From: Methanobacteriaceae archaeon
Lineage (GTDB): Archaea > Methanobacteriota > Methanobacteria > Methanobacteriales > Methanobacteriaceae
Direction of reading: 5' to 3'
Length of the DNA stretch: 49,224 bases
Assembly (NCBI GenBank): GCA_030539615.1
Contig: JAUNXU010000005.1
Span: 1-49,224, forward strand
In this document: one piece after another, positions 19,967 to 30,918 of the stretch
Layout of the letters: every line of letters starts with the position of its first letter
Position numbering within the stretch: position 1 is the stretch's first letter
Made by a program: the position numbers and the translations under genes
The notes under the pieces: model-generated
Databases searched by the model: none
Seen by the model: the letters and a program-made list of their open reading frames with translations, nothing else
Told to the model about the DNA's origin: nothing

Positions 19967-22900
19967 TTAAATTATATTAGTACTATTATCCACTAATAAA
20001 AGTACTTTTGTAGCAGTTGATAAGTCATATTGTTGATATCCAGCATATTTTATGTATACTGTAACATTATTTAGATTTGATGGTACTTTATACACTGTTT
20101 GTACTATACCATTTTGCACCACTAAATTAGTTGCTACTGTTTTATTATTTACTTTTATAACTGCTTTACCTTCATTAATAACATTTCCGTTTTCAGAAGT
20201 AATGTTACCTATGATGATAATTGTATCTCCTTTTACTGCTATTTCAGGACTTATTTTTATACTAGTTGGTGTATGTTTAAGAGTTAATGTGGCATTTACT
20301 CTAGCTTCCCCATAGTTTTCTGATTGTGTAAATACTTTTGTTATTGTATAATCTTTTGTAGCATAATTTTCTGGTATTGTATATCTGTATGTAGCCATAC
20401 CATTTATTACTGTTGCATTTCCTATTGTTTTTCCATTAAGTTTAAATACCACTATTCCTTCATTTATTATTTTATTGTCTTCACTTGTTAGGGTTGCAGT
20501 TATTACTATAGTATCCCCAGGTGTTGCTACTATATGGTCTTTACTAATATTCACACTTGTTTTTGATATAGTTAATATCCCATTTCCAGATGTTGCTTCA
20601 TAATTTCCATTTCCACCAAATACTGCTGTTATTATATAATCTTTTGAGGAGTAATCTGATGGTATGGTATATTCTTTTATAGCCCATCCATTGTTTATAA
20701 TTACTGTTCCATCTAATGTTATCCCATTAATTTTAAATGCTACTTTACCTGTTTGTAATGGATTATCATTTATATCTGTAAAGTATGCTTTTAATATTAC
20801 TGTTTTACCAGCTTTAGATACACTATCAAACACTTCAACTTTTGATCCAATTTTATCAGTTATAGTTAATATTCCCGTATTATTAGATGATTCATAATCA
20901 TTATTCTTAATGTATATTGCAAGTATTGTATAATTTCCACTTGATGTTTCTTCAGGTATTGAATATCTTATTGAAGCTGTACCATTTATTACTATACTTT
21001 GACCTATTGTTTGACCATTTAATTTAAATGATACTTGACCTGTTAAAACAGGATTATTTATTATATCATATACTTCTGCTTTAAATGTAACATTTGTTCC
21101 ACTTAATGCTTCAACTGAATTTACACTAGTATTTGTTTTATAACTGGACACTACTTTAAGTAAAGACTCATTTGAACTTGATTTATAAACTTTGTTTTCA
21201 GTATAATTTGCTATTACTGTATATCCACCTATAGGTTGAGTTATTGTATAATTATATGTAACAGTTCCATTTGTTACATTAATTGTTGCTATTTTTTGAT
21301 TTTCAATAAATAAATCAACAGATCCAGTATTTAATAGATTATTATTTAAATCTGTTACTGTTGCTGTTATTTTTATTGTATCATTTAGTTTTCCTATGTA
21401 ATTATCCATAATTATTTTTGTTTCTATCTTTTCTTGTACAGTAAGTGTTGCATTATTTTGGGAGCTATGATAACGATTATTTTCTCCATAAATTCCAGTT
21501 ATTGTGTAATTTTTTATTGAGTAATTTTGAGGTATAGTATACTTGTATGTGGCCATTCCTTCAATTACTGTAGCATTTCCTATTGTGTTACCATTGATTT
21601 TGAACACCACTATTCCCATATTTACTATTTTAATATCTGATGCTGTTATTAAAGCAGTTATTGTTTTAACATCACCTGTATTTGATATTATGTTACCTAT
21701 GTTTATAGATGTATTTAATTTATCTACAGTTAATATTCCATTACAACTTGTTGCTTCATAATTTCCATTTCCACCAAATACTGCTGTTATTATATAATCT
21801 TTTGAGGAGTAATCTGATGGTATGGTATATTCTTTTATAGCCCATCCATTGTTTATAATTACTATTCCATCTAATGTTACACCATTAATTTTAAATGCTA
21901 CTTTACCTGTTTGTAATAGATTATCATTTATATCTGTGAAATATGCTTTTAATTCAATAGTTTCACCTGCTTTATCAATAATATTAGATATATTTGATTT
22001 AGAAGCTATTTTAGTAGATATTATTAAGATACCTCCCCCAGTAGATGGTTCATAATCCTCATTTCCAACATATTCAACAGTTATATTATGATTTCCACTT
22101 GGTGTTTCTTCAGGTATTGAATATCCTATTAAAGCCACACCATCATTTACTATTGTCGTTCCTATAACATTACCATCTAATTTAAACATTACATTTCCAG
22201 TCATAACCGGATTATTTACAATATCAAATATTAATGCTTTAAAAGTAACATTTGATCCACTTAATGCTTCAAATGAGTTTACAATCGTATTTGTTTCATA
22301 ACTTGTCACTACTTTAAGTAATGCAGTATCAAAATTTGATTTATAAAGACTGTTTCCATTATAATTTGCTCTTAATACATACTCACCTATAGCTTGAGTT
22401 ATTGTATAATCATATATAACAGTTCCATTTATTACATTAATTGTTGCTATTTTTTGATTTTCAATAAATAAATCAACAGATCCAGTATTTAATGGATTAT
22501 TATTTAAATCTGTTACTGTTGCTGTTATTTTTATTGTATCATTTACTTTTCCCACACTATTTTCAATATTTACAATTGTATCTATTTGTTTTTCTATTGT
22601 AAGGTTGGCAATACTTGTTACTCCATAATATAAACTATTTTCTACATATACTCCTGTTAAAGTATATGTTCCTTCAGTATATCCTATTGGTAATGCATAT
22701 TCATAAAGTACCATTCCATCTTGAACTATTAAATCTTTTACTATGGTATTATTATTTAATTTAAATTCAACTTTTCCTGTTGTAACAGGTCTATTACTTT
22801 TATCAATTAAATATAATTCCAATGTTACATTAGTTTCAGGCAATGCTGTAATATTTTTTACCACCATAAATGTTTTTATTTTTCCTTGAATTGTTAGTAT

Positions 22901-25900
22901 TCCAATATTAGTTGATGGATTATTGTATTCATCACCTTCATAATTTACTTTTATTACATGATCTTGTACTTCAAAATTATTTGGTATTTGATAATTTATT
23001 TTTCCAGTTCCATTAACAACTATTGTTTTTCCTACTAAGTTATCATCAATATAAAATACTAAATTTCCACCATTAATTATTTCTTTATTGTTTGTTACTG
23101 TTGCTGTTAAATTTGTATTAGATCCTTGTAATGCTTTAATATCAGAAACGGTTACTTCAGTATTTCTTTTATTTATAGTTAAGTTTATGGTATTATTAGA
23201 TGAAATATATTGATTATTTCCATTATATATAGCTAAAATATCATAATTTCCAAGAGTATAACTTTTAGGTATTGTCCAATTAGTATAAATTGAACCATTT
23301 ATTAAGTTACCATTTCCAATTAATGTATTTCCAATATAGAAATTAACATTTCCAGATGGTATTCCATGATCACTAATTACATTAGCATATAATATAACCG
23401 TATCACCAATAGTACAGTTAATATCTTTAACAAGTACTGTTGAGTCACATTTTCTTAAATCCATTTTAATGTTTATATTAGAATGGAAATATCTTTCATT
23501 GGCTAAATATGATACTTCCACCTCATAAGTTCCCTCTGAATAATTTTCAGGTATAGTCCAATTAAGATTTGCAAAACCATTATTTAACTCATTAATACCA
23601 ATTAACTGTTCACCTATAGCAAAACTAACATTACCATAAGGAACATCAACATTACTGACAACCTGTGCATGTAATACAATATCCTCCCTTAATGTAGCAT
23701 TTATGTTATTACTAAATGTATGTGTAGGTATTTGTAATATAGTTAATATTCCATTACCTGATGACATATTATTATATTTATTTCCAGAATAATCTGCAGT
23801 TATTGTATAATTTCCTGTTTTAAAATTTTCAGGTATATTATATTTTAATTCAGATTTTCCATTGGAAACTGGAGTTATACCCACCAATTCTCCATTTACA
23901 TAAAATGTCATATTTCCATCAATAATTACTACATGTTTATTATTAGTTACTTCCGCCACCAATGTTATATTTCCATCTGGTATTGATTGACTATCAGTTA
24001 CTTGAACTATTGTATCTAATTTTTCAAGATTTAATATTATAGTTGTATTTGATGTTTCATATTCCGAATTTCCATGATACCATATTAATACATTATATGA
24101 TCCTGGAATAAACGATTCAGGTATTATTTCCCATTCAATTCTAGCTACACCATTTACTAACTCACCCACCCCAAGTATATCTTTATTTAATATGAATTCA
24201 ACAGTTCCTGTAGGTATTCCATAAGAACTTGATACCTGAGCAATTAATTCTATAGTCTCCATTATTTTTGCATTAATATTTGGACTAGTAATAGTAGTTG
24301 GTTTTATTTTAACTATTAAATCAGAATTTTCTTCAACTATTATTTTTCCAGATCCATTATACCCTGCAATTAAAGCATAAATTCCTCCAGGAAGATTAAA
24401 TGTATAGTTTATTTTTGCTACTCCATTTGTTACATTTGCAACACCTATTACACGTTCATCAATTTTGAAAATTACAACACCTGTTGTAATATTTTCTCCT
24501 TTATTATTTTGAACTGTTGATTTAACTTCTGCAGTTTCATTTACATATACATCTAAATCATTTATATGAACATGAACTGGCTCTAGTGTTATATTTAATA
24601 TTGCATTACCAGAACTTGATGCATAAAACTCATTTCCGTTATAAAATGCAGTTATAGTATATACTCCAGGAGTTTTAGTTTCAGTATACTTTAATCTAGC
24701 ATATCCTAAGTTATCAAGAGTTACATTTCCTATTTCTTTATTATCAATAAAGAATGTTACTATTCCTTTTACAACAACAAATGCATCACCATTAACTACA
24801 CCAGCTACTAAATATACTTCTTCACCAACATATCTAGTATTTTTTTCAACTGTTGTATATGTAGGATTTTTATTAACAGTTATATTTTTCAAAATACTAT
24901 TTGCATCATAATTAATTGTTTTTGGATATGATACATTGAAAGTATAAACACCAGCAGGTAATTGAACATGGTATAATACATTAGCAATTCCATTTGTTAC
25001 ATTAGCTTCACCAACAATAGTACCATTAACAGAAAGAATTATTACTCCTTCATTAATATTATTACCTTCAGAATCGGTTACTTTTACAGTTATATTTGTT
25101 ATTGTGTTAGCATATACCGATTCAGTTAAAACTACTATAGTAGGTTTTGAAACCATACCTATTTCTTGTGATACATCTGTTAAAACATTTGCTGTTTTTA
25201 TTTTTACAATTTCAAAACTACCAGTTGTAAATGTGAATTTAGATGAACTAAGACCATTTAAAGTTTGATTAATATTAGGATTAATTGTTCCAGCATTATT
25301 AGTTAAAACAAATTCAACATCAACCCCATCAAACATGTGTCCAGATTCATATCTTGGATCAACATTCCATTTTTTTAACCAATTGAAATCAGTTGTAATT
25401 AATTTCATTTTTTCATCAATATCATTTACTGTTAATTTTAAATAAATCCATTCAAATGGTGCATTAAATGGTTCATTTAATATTTCAGTAAAGTTAGGGT
25501 CATTACTTCCCCACCAATTAGTTTCCATCAAAGTAGTACCTAACCCTATATAAATCACATTTTTAGTTAGATTATTATCTAAGAATAATGAATCTTTTAC
25601 TGTTAAATTATCATTATTAAAAATTGCACTACCATTTCCATTATTTTTTACAAAGATAGAATTTGTAATTGTTGCATTACCATTATTATATATTGCTCCA
25701 CCTTGAGTTGCCATATTATTTATAAAAGTTACCTTATTTAAGGTTACATTTGATACACTAACTACTGATTTCTCATTATATATTGCTCCACCATAACCAA
25801 TTTTAGTTTCACTCCTATCAGTTACAGTGTTATTTTCAAATAAGGTATTTTCTATATATGCAATATTATTTTGTCTAAGATCTAATGCTCCTCCAGAACC

Positions 25901-28498
25901 TTTTGCTGTGTTATTTATAAAGTTTGTATTATTTATAATAACATTAGATAACACTTTTTGTCCTTGAATAAATACTGCAGCTCCTGTTTCACCATTATTA
26001 TTTGTTATATTTGAATTATTTATTATTAAATTATCACTTGTAAAAGCTATTGCTCCACCTTTAGCACCTGTAGCTACATTTTTATCAAATACAGTATTTT
26101 CTATAAGAAGTAAAGTTACAATACCTGTTGTATCATAAGTACTTATTGCTCCACCATGTGTTCCAACAGTATTTTCAATAAATTTAGAATTATTTATTTT
26201 AAATTCATCTTTAGCCACATATATTGCCCCACCATATACTCCTGCATAGTTTTTTATAAATATGGTATTATTTACTGTTGTATTACCATGACTATATATT
26301 GCCCCAGCACTAGGTTTTACTGCTTTATTTTCTTCAAAGATGGAATCATAAACTGTTAAATTACATCTATTATTTATTGCTCCACCTGAAGTAGTATCTC
26401 CTGCATTAGATGTTGCTTGGTTATTTGTAAAATTCCCTATTTTTATTATTAAATTACCATTATTATATATTGCTCCCCCACCATAGGTTCCTGTTGCATT
26501 ATTTCCTGCAAATTTAACATTAGTTAATAATACTGAAGAATTTTCAATAGTATATACAGCTCCACCCCATAATGCTTTATTATCTATAAATTCAGAATTT
26601 TCTACTGTGAAGTTAGAACCATATATTGCTCCACCAACTTTAGTTGCAGTATTATTTATAAATCTTGAATTTATAATTGTTAATTTACCATTATTATATA
26701 CTGCCCCACCATATGATGCAATATTATTTGCTATTGTCACATTATTTAAAATTACTTCACCAGTTGGTTTTTCAATTAATATTGCTCCCCCTTGACTTGG
26801 ATCTGTTCCTTTATCAATAATTGTATTATTTTCAAATACTGTATTTTCCACATATACTGCTGCATTTGATGTAATATCTATACATCCACCAGATCTATTT
26901 ATGTAACCATTTATTACTTTTGTATTGTTTATAGTTACATTTGAAAATGCTTTTTCACCTGTAATTAATATTGCAGCACCACTTGCACCAGTAATATTTG
27001 TTATAATTGTATTATCAATTAATAATTGAGATCCAGTAAAAGCTATGGCTCCACCTCGACTACCAGCCCATCCTTGATCAAAAATACAATTATCTATTAT
27101 AAGTGATTTTACTCCACTATTAGATTCATATGTTCCTACTGCACCACCATGTATTTTTGCAGTGTTTTTAGTAAAATTACAATTTGTTATCTTATTTATT
27201 CCAGTACCAGTGTGAACTGCTCCTGAATAATACCCTGATGTATTATTTTCAAAGAGAGTATTATCAATAATTAATTCTTCTCCAAAGAAACATATTGCCC
27301 CACCATTAGGATAATATACTGTATTATTTATGAATTTAGAATTATATATTGTTAAATTACCTTTTAAAATATAAATTGCTCCACCAGATCCACCCCTTGT
27401 ATTTCCAGGCATATTATTAAACTTAAAAATATTATTATCAATAATTATACTTCCACCATTACTATAAATAGCTCCACCACCATAGAAATTACCATTTGAT
27501 GTTCCATTATTATCAGTAAATAAAGTATCGTTTATAATTAAATTTTTACTATTATATATTGCCCCTCCAAGCACTGCTTTATTATCATTGAATGTTAATC
27601 CATCAATAGTTATGTTACCCCTATTAAATATTGCTCCACCACCACCAGTTGATTGAGGTTGAGTTGCATTATTTCCTTTAAATGTACTTTTAGTTATTTG
27701 TAAATTTCCAAGATTATATATTGCACCACCAGATATTGCAATATTATCTTGTAATATAGAATCTATTATTGTTAAATTCCCATTATTATATATTGCACCA
27801 CCACTACTTTGATTTCCTTGAGCAAAAGTTATATTTTTTATGTTTATTGTAAATCCAGAAGTTATTGTTAATATCTGTAATTTATTATTTCCATTAATAA
27901 TTGTATTAGTTGAACTTTCCCCTATTATATTTACAATTTTATTTGTTAAATTAGGATTATTCATATTATTAGTAGATAATGTTGTATAACCATCACCCAT
28001 GACATATGTTCCATTATTAAAATATAATGTGTTAACTGTGTCTGTTAATTCAGTTAATGCTGTTCCTGTTTGAGACCAATAATACGGATTATCTATAGAC
28101 CCAGTACCTGTTGTTCCATTTCCAGGTTGAATATATATCCTATTTTCTAAATTTGCTGTTTTTATATCTACTCTTTTTTGTTCATTTATTTGAGTTTTAT
28201 TTTCTAATTTTATTTCTTTATTTATATCACATTTTTCATTTATATTATCATTTATTTCTATTTGTGAAGCTTGTCCGCCACCTGATTCTACACTACTTTT
28301 TTGATAATTTGTTTCATAGTCATCCATTGCTATTTTAGGTGAACTTTTTGTTTCTATTTCTATTGGTGTTTCAACTGTTGTTTCTGATATTATTGTCTCA
28401 TTGTCGATTTCTGTCACTTGTACTGCATTTATTGTACTAAGTGTTGTAATCAAAAGTAATGTCCCCAGTATAATTAATAGTATATTACTATTTTTCAT
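19967..28498 (-). CDS. Giant adhesin-like surface protein (beta-helix plus 18 Ig-like repeats)
   Basis: A 2843-residue Asn/Thr-rich secreted protein of the methanogen adhesin-like family. Residues 1-26 form a signal peptide ending near INAVQ. A low-complexity segment reaches about 120. From about 125 to 1000 it is a right-handed beta-helix built from GGAIYNNGNLTI-type turns, closed by NWWGSNDPNF near 993. From about 1115 to the end I count 18 Ig-like repeats (Big_3 type) of about 96 residues, most ending with a pattern like YTITAxYxGNxxYxxSxxNxILTI. Repeats 10-13 and 14-17 are a recent tandem duplication. No C-terminal membrane anchor or pseudomurein-binding domain is visible, so retention at the surface must be by another means. 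A GGAGGA ribosome binding site lies before the ATG. Host or cell attachment is inferred, not shown. Confidence 0.9.
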   Translation of the reverse strand: MKNSNILLIILGTLLLITTLSTINAVQVTEIDNETIISETTVETPIEIETKSSPKIAMDDYETNYQKSSVESGGGQASQIEINDNINEKCDINKEIKLENKTQINEQKRVDIKTANLENRIYIQPGNGTTGTGSIDNPYYWSQTGTALTELTDTVNTLYFNNGTYVMGDGYTTLSTNNMNNPNLTNKIVNIIGESSTNTIINGNNKLQILTITSGFTINIKNITFAQGNQSSGGAIYNNGNLTIIDSILQDNIAISGGAIYNLGNLQITKSTFKGNNATQPQSTGGGGAIFNRGNITIDGLTFNDNKAVLGGAIYNSKNLIINDTLFTDNNGTSNGNFYGGGAIYSNGGSIIIDNNIFKFNNMPGNTRGGSGGAIYILKGNLTIYNSKFINNTVYYPNGGAICFFGEELIIDNTLFENNTSGYYSGAVHTGTGINKITNCNFTKNTAKIHGGAVGTYESNSGVKSLIIDNCIFDQGWAGSRGGAIAFTGSQLLIDNTIITNITGASGAAILITGEKAFSNVTINNTKVINGYINRSGGCIDITSNAAVYVENTVFENNTIIDKGTDPSQGGAILIEKPTGEVILNNVTIANNIASYGGAVYNNGKLTIINSRFINNTATKVGGAIYGSNFTVENSEFIDNKALWGGAVYTIENSSVLLTNVKFAGNNATGTYGGGAIYNNGNLIIKIGNFTNNQATSNAGDTTSGGAINNRCNLTVYDSIFEENKAVKPSAGAIYSHGNTTVNNTIFIKNYAGVYGGAIYVAKDEFKINNSKFIENTVGTHGGAISTYDTTGIVTLLLIENTVFDKNVATGAKGGAIAFTSDNLIINNSNITNNNGETGAAVFIQGQKVLSNVIINNTNFINNTAKGSGGALDLRQNNIAYIENTLFENNTVTDRSETKIGYGGAIYNEKSVVSVSNVTLNKVTFINNMATQGGAIYNNGNATITNSIFVKNNGNGSAIFNNDNLTVKDSLFLDNNLTKNVIYIGLGTTLMETNWWGSNDPNFTEILNEPFNAPFEWIYLKLTVNDIDEKMKLITTDFNWLKKWNVDPRYESGHMFDGVDVEFVLTNNAGTINPNINQTLNGLSSSKFTFTTGSFEIVKIKTANVLTDVSQEIGMVSKPTIVVLTESVYANTITNITVKVTDSEGNNINEGVIILSVNGTIVGEANVTNGIANVLYHVQLPAGVYTFNVSYPKTINYDANSILKNITVNKNPTYTTVEKNTRYVGEEVYLVAGVVNGDAFVVVKGIVTFFIDNKEIGNVTLDNLGYARLKYTETKTPGVYTITAFYNGNEFYASSSGNAILNITLEPVHVHINDLDVYVNETAEVKSTVQNNKGENITTGVVIFKIDERVIGVANVTNGVAKINYTFNLPGGIYALIAGYNGSGKIIVEENSDLIVKIKPTTITSPNINAKIMETIELIAQVSSSYGIPTGTVEFILNKDILGVGELVNGVARIEWEIIPESFIPGSYNVLIWYHGNSEYETSNTTIILNLEKLDTIVQVTDSQSIPDGNITLVAEVTNNKHVVIIDGNMTFYVNGELVGITPVSNGKSELKYNIPENFKTGNYTITADYSGNKYNNMSSGNGILTILQIPTHTFSNNINATLREDIVLHAQVVSNVDVPYGNVSFAIGEQLIGINELNNGFANLNWTIPENYSEGTYEVEVSYLANERYFHSNINIKMDLRKCDSTVLVKDINCTIGDTVILYANVISDHGIPSGNVNFYIGNTLIGNGNLINGSIYTNWTIPKSYTLGNYDILAIYNGNNQYISSNNTINLTINKRNTEVTVSDIKALQGSNTNLTATVTNNKEIINGGNLVFYIDDNLVGKTIVVNGTGKINYQIPNNFEVQDHVIKVNYEGDEYNNPSTNIGILTIQGKIKTFMVVKNITALPETNVTLELYLIDKSNRPVTTGKVEFKLNNNTIVKDLIVQDGMVLYEYALPIGYTEGTYTLTGVYVENSLYYGVTSIANLTIEKQIDTIVNIENSVGKVNDTIKITATVTDLNNNPLNTGSVDLFIENQKIATINVINGTVIYDYTITQAIGEYVLRANYNGNSLYKSNFDTALLKVVTSYETNTIVNSFEALSGSNVTFKALIFDIVNNPVMTGNVMFKLDGNVIGTTIVNDGVALIGYSIPEETPSGNHNITVEYVGNEDYEPSTGGGILIISTKIASKSNISNIIDKAGETIELKAYFTDINDNLLQTGKVAFKINGVTLDGIVIINNGWAIKEYTIPSDYSSKDYIITAVFGGNGNYEATSCNGILTVDKLNTSINIGNIISNTGDVKTITALITASDIKIVNMGIVVFKINGNTIGNATVIEGMATYKYTIPQNYSIKNYTITGIYGENNRYHSSQNNATLTVQEKIETKIIMDNYIGKLNDTIKITATVTDLNNNLLNTGSVDLFIENQKIATINVTNGTVTYNYTITQPIGGYTVIANYTENKVYKSSSNESLLKVVSSYKTNTSVNSVEALSGTNVTFKAEVYDIINNPVLTGQVSFKLNGQTIGQSIVINGTASIRYSIPEETSSGNYTILAIYIKNNDYESSNNTGILTITDKIGSKVEVFDSVSKAGKTVILKAYFTDINDNPLQTGKVAFKINGITLDGTVIINNGWAIKEYTIPSDYSSKDYIITAVFGGNGNYEATSGNGILTISKTSVNISKDHIVATPGDTIVITATLTSEDNKIINEGIVVFKLNGKTIGNATVINGMATYRYTIPENYATKDYTITKVFTQSENYGEARVNATLTLKHTPTSIKISPEIAVKGDTIIIIGNITSENGNVINEGKAVIKVNNKTVATNLVVQNGIVQTVYKVPSNLNNVTVYIKYAGYQQYDLSTATKVLLLVDNSTNII
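20284..22598. repeat. Tandem duplication, period 1158 bp, inside the adhesin gene
   Basis: Two consecutive units of 1158 bp (386 codons, four Ig-like domains) align without a gap. Exact matches include 115 bases at 20591-20705 and 21749-21863, and the stretch beginning TTGTTGCTATTTTTTGATTT at 21283 and 22441. All are offset by 1158. The outer limits are approximate. The length is a multiple of three, so gain or loss of a unit keeps the frame. Confidence 0.85.
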
Positions 28499-28624
28499 AC
28501 AAGGATTCCTCCTTTAATTTAAGTTTTTTTATTTTGGTGCTTCTAAAATAAAGAAAAAGAAGAAAGTTTAATTTAAATTAAGAAATTTATTTATTGATTA
28601 ATAATTTTTTAGAGCATTATTAAA

Positions 28625-28648
28625 AGATAGTTTCAGATCTAACTATCT
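28625..28648. promoter_or_regulatory. Inverted repeat upstream of the adhesin gene
   Basis: AGATAGTT and AACTATCT are perfect 8-bp arms around TCAGATCT, which itself contains the palindrome AGATCT. It lies about 125 bp before the adhesin ATG, in the probable promoter or leader region, and could be an operator or a leader hairpin. Confidence 0.35.
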
Positions 28649-29262
28649 AAATAAACTTCTTTAAACAACATGAGCGATATGACTTTTTTTTCTTTATTGT
28701 TATATTATTGATAAAAACTAATAATTAAAGGTAGTTTAAAATTTAGAATTTTTCATCTATTTTTTGTAGAACTTTTAAAAAGTTAAAATTCATTCAAAAA
28801 AAAATTTATTAAAATAGCATTTTTAGGAGAAAATATATATAATAAGTTTTTATATAAGTATTAGTGTTTTTTATTTTTTAATTTATTCATTGTAAAAAAG
28901 AGTTTACATTACTTATTTTATTATAATTATATTTTATAGAATAGATATGATTTTTTTGGAGATTAAATTTTAGTTTAAAGAAAAAATAAAGGAATATTTT
29001 GATGATTCCTTTTTCATAGCACTATATTAAGATATGATAAATAAGAAATAATTTTTTTAATCATCTGTAAAAAGAAAATTTTGATAATGTAGAAAGTCTT
29101 ACTTATCAGGATAATAATCAGCGCCTTAATTATTAAATGCGATATAGTAGACCATGAGTTTCTTACTTATCTTTTTCTTTTTTTTATGTGATTTTTTTAT
29201 TATTCCTTATTTATTTTTCTCTTATTATAGGTTGTTTTTTTCTATATATCGATTGTAGTTAT
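28649..29262. other. Long intergenic region between the mcr operon end and the adhesin promoter
   Basis: I see no gene of convincing length on either strand. The right part (about 29090-29180) is less AT-biased than its surroundings and carries an 11-base direct repeat TCTTACTTATC at 29097-29107 and 29161-29171. TAATAAT and ATTATTA at about 29111-29134 could pair. This part is transcribed past by the mcr operon unless it terminates before, so it may be a 3' untranslated region or a small RNA. A TATA-like run for leftward transcription lies near 28833-28858. Confidence 0.3.
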
Positions 29263-30918
29263 TTATAATGCTGGGTTTATAAGATCTCTTTCACCGCTAG
29301 GCATAAATTCTCTTATTGCACCTTTTGCTATGGATTTTCTTGGTGCAGTCCAGTCGAATAATAGGTTTTTGTCAGCAAATGCAACTTTTATTAGAGGGTT
29401 TGTACAGAATGCATCTCCTCTTGCTGCGTGTGGTGCTTGTGCAATACCTGCATATTCAGGTTGGTGACCTACGTTCATTGCATAGTTAGGGTAGTTAGGT
29501 CCTCTTAGTTCGTGAATAAGTCCTTCATCACTTCTTATTGAAAGTGAGTTAGATGATCCACATTGATCTTGAAGATCGTAACCATAGAATCCTAATCTGC
29601 TGTGTCCTTCTTTATGTAATAATTGGCTTAAGTACCATCCGTTTACTCCTGCATTTGAGTTTCCAGTTGCAAATGCACAGGAACATCCTGATGCTGCTGC
29701 TGCAACTGCTGCTCTTTGAGATCCACCAAAGTGGTCTTCAAGTAATGCTGGGGTTTCGTATTGTTCTAATGAGTATAAAGTTACTTCATTTGCAATATCT
29801 TTTACTACATCTGAGGATAAGTCTGCTTTACAAATTCCGTATTTGTTGTCCACATAATCTTTTCCGTAGTATACGAAGTCATCTAAGATTTCATCTGTGT
29901 ATGCTGCTGTTGCATATTGTGTAAATCCTACTCCACCTGACATGTATGAACCTAACCATACTTGGTCGTATAATGGTGATGCTGCTCCGATTACTTCTAA
30001 TGTTGATTTTACAGGGTCGTCAGTTACTCTGGAAGTTTGTACCATATCTGCAAATGCTCCAAACATTACTCCTCCAGGTTCATTAGGACCTCTTGCTCTT
30101 CTTGATGGCATTGCATTAGCCATTGAGATTACATCTGCGTGTTTTGCTGCGTATGAGAAATCAGCAATTGCTGCTTCTCCAGCACATAATTTGTATGCTG
30201 AAATGAAACTCATTCCAATCTGCATTGCAGACCATCTTGAAGTTGTTCCACCATCACATGCTCTTACAACTAATGTTGGTACACGACTTACTTGGTATGT
30301 TTTTTTACCTATGTATTTTTTAAGCATTGCTGCTTGATCTTCAGGGAACTCTTTGTTGATGTCTATTACAAATCTTTGATCTAATTGATCAAGTAAATCA
30401 TCGTCTCCGGTGAATATTTTTGCGTATGAATCAGCTACAAGTCCCGGATCAACTTCTACCATGTGTTCTTGTACAACTGCTCCTCCTGGGAGTGCGTGGT
30501 TGATTGTTTCCATGTATTCGTTGATTGTTTCTGGGGTTACTTCTACACCAAGTCTTTGTTCAAGTACTCCGTGAGCTGTATCCATTCCTACAATAACTGT
30601 TCTTTTAATATCATCAACTAATTGTTGAATTGCTGAATTATTACAGAAGTGAAGGTCGTCTCCTTCTACATATGTGTCGGTTCCAGATACTTGGTATGCC
30701 ATTAATTTTCTTTGTCCTAGTGGTACACCTACATCTGGATTATAAAATGGTAATCCTCCACGTTCTTCTTCTGCTTTTTCAGCTGCTTTCATAAATTCTT
30801 TTTTACGTGGTGATTGTTCCCATCCACCGTAGCAGTAATATTTTGTATGTTCTTCAGATGGATCTTCATCAAATTTTTCTTTTAATGCTTTTAAGAACAA
30901 TTTTTTCTCATTATCCAT
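29263..30918 (-). CDS. mcrA: Methyl-coenzyme M reductase alpha subunit (isoenzyme II-like)
   Basis: The catalytic subunit of the methane-forming enzyme, 551 residues. The F430 axial-ligand glutamine is in AVVQEHMVE. The stretches that carry methyl-His and methyl-Arg (YAAKHADV and [11 protein letters not shown]) are present. [12 protein letters not shown] (443-454) holds the thioglycine (G446) and S-methylcysteine (C453) positions, one higher than Methanothermobacter numbering, and the active-site [14 protein letters not shown] is intact. Sequence style and the operon order B-D-G-A without C suggest the mrt (MCR II) type. It is the last gene of the operon and its start overlaps the end of mcrG by one base. 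Expression should be very high. Confidence 0.98.
   Translation of the reverse strand: MDNEKKLFLKALKEKFDEDPSEEHTKYYCYGGWEQSPRKKEFMKAAEKAEEERGGLPFYNPDVGVPLGQRKLMAYQVSGTDTYVEGDDLHFCNNSAIQQLVDDIKRTVIVGMDTAHGVLEQRLGVEVTPETINEYMETINHALPGGAVVQEHMVEVDPGLVADSYAKIFTGDDDLLDQLDQRFVIDINKEFPEDQAAMLKKYIGKKTYQVSRVPTLVVRACDGGTTSRWSAMQIGMSFISAYKLCAGEAAIADFSYAAKHADVISMANAMPSRRARGPNEPGGVMFGAFADMVQTSRVTDDPVKSTLEVIGAASPLYDQVWLGSYMSGGVGFTQYATAAYTDEILDDFVYYGKDYVDNKYGICKADLSSDVVKDIANEVTLYSLEQYETPALLEDHFGGSQRAAVAAAASGCSCAFATGNSNAGVNGWYLSQLLHKEGHSRLGFYGYDLQDQCGSSNSLSIRSDEGLIHELRGPNYPNYAMNVGHQPEYAGIAQAPHAARGDAFCTNPLIKVAFADKNLLFDWTAPRKSIAKGAIREFMPSGERDLINPAL

Noticed and set aside
19967-28498. CRISPR-like repeats in the adhesin region
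   Set aside because: The repeats are protein-coding, long and diverged, with no short identical repeat and unique spacer pattern.
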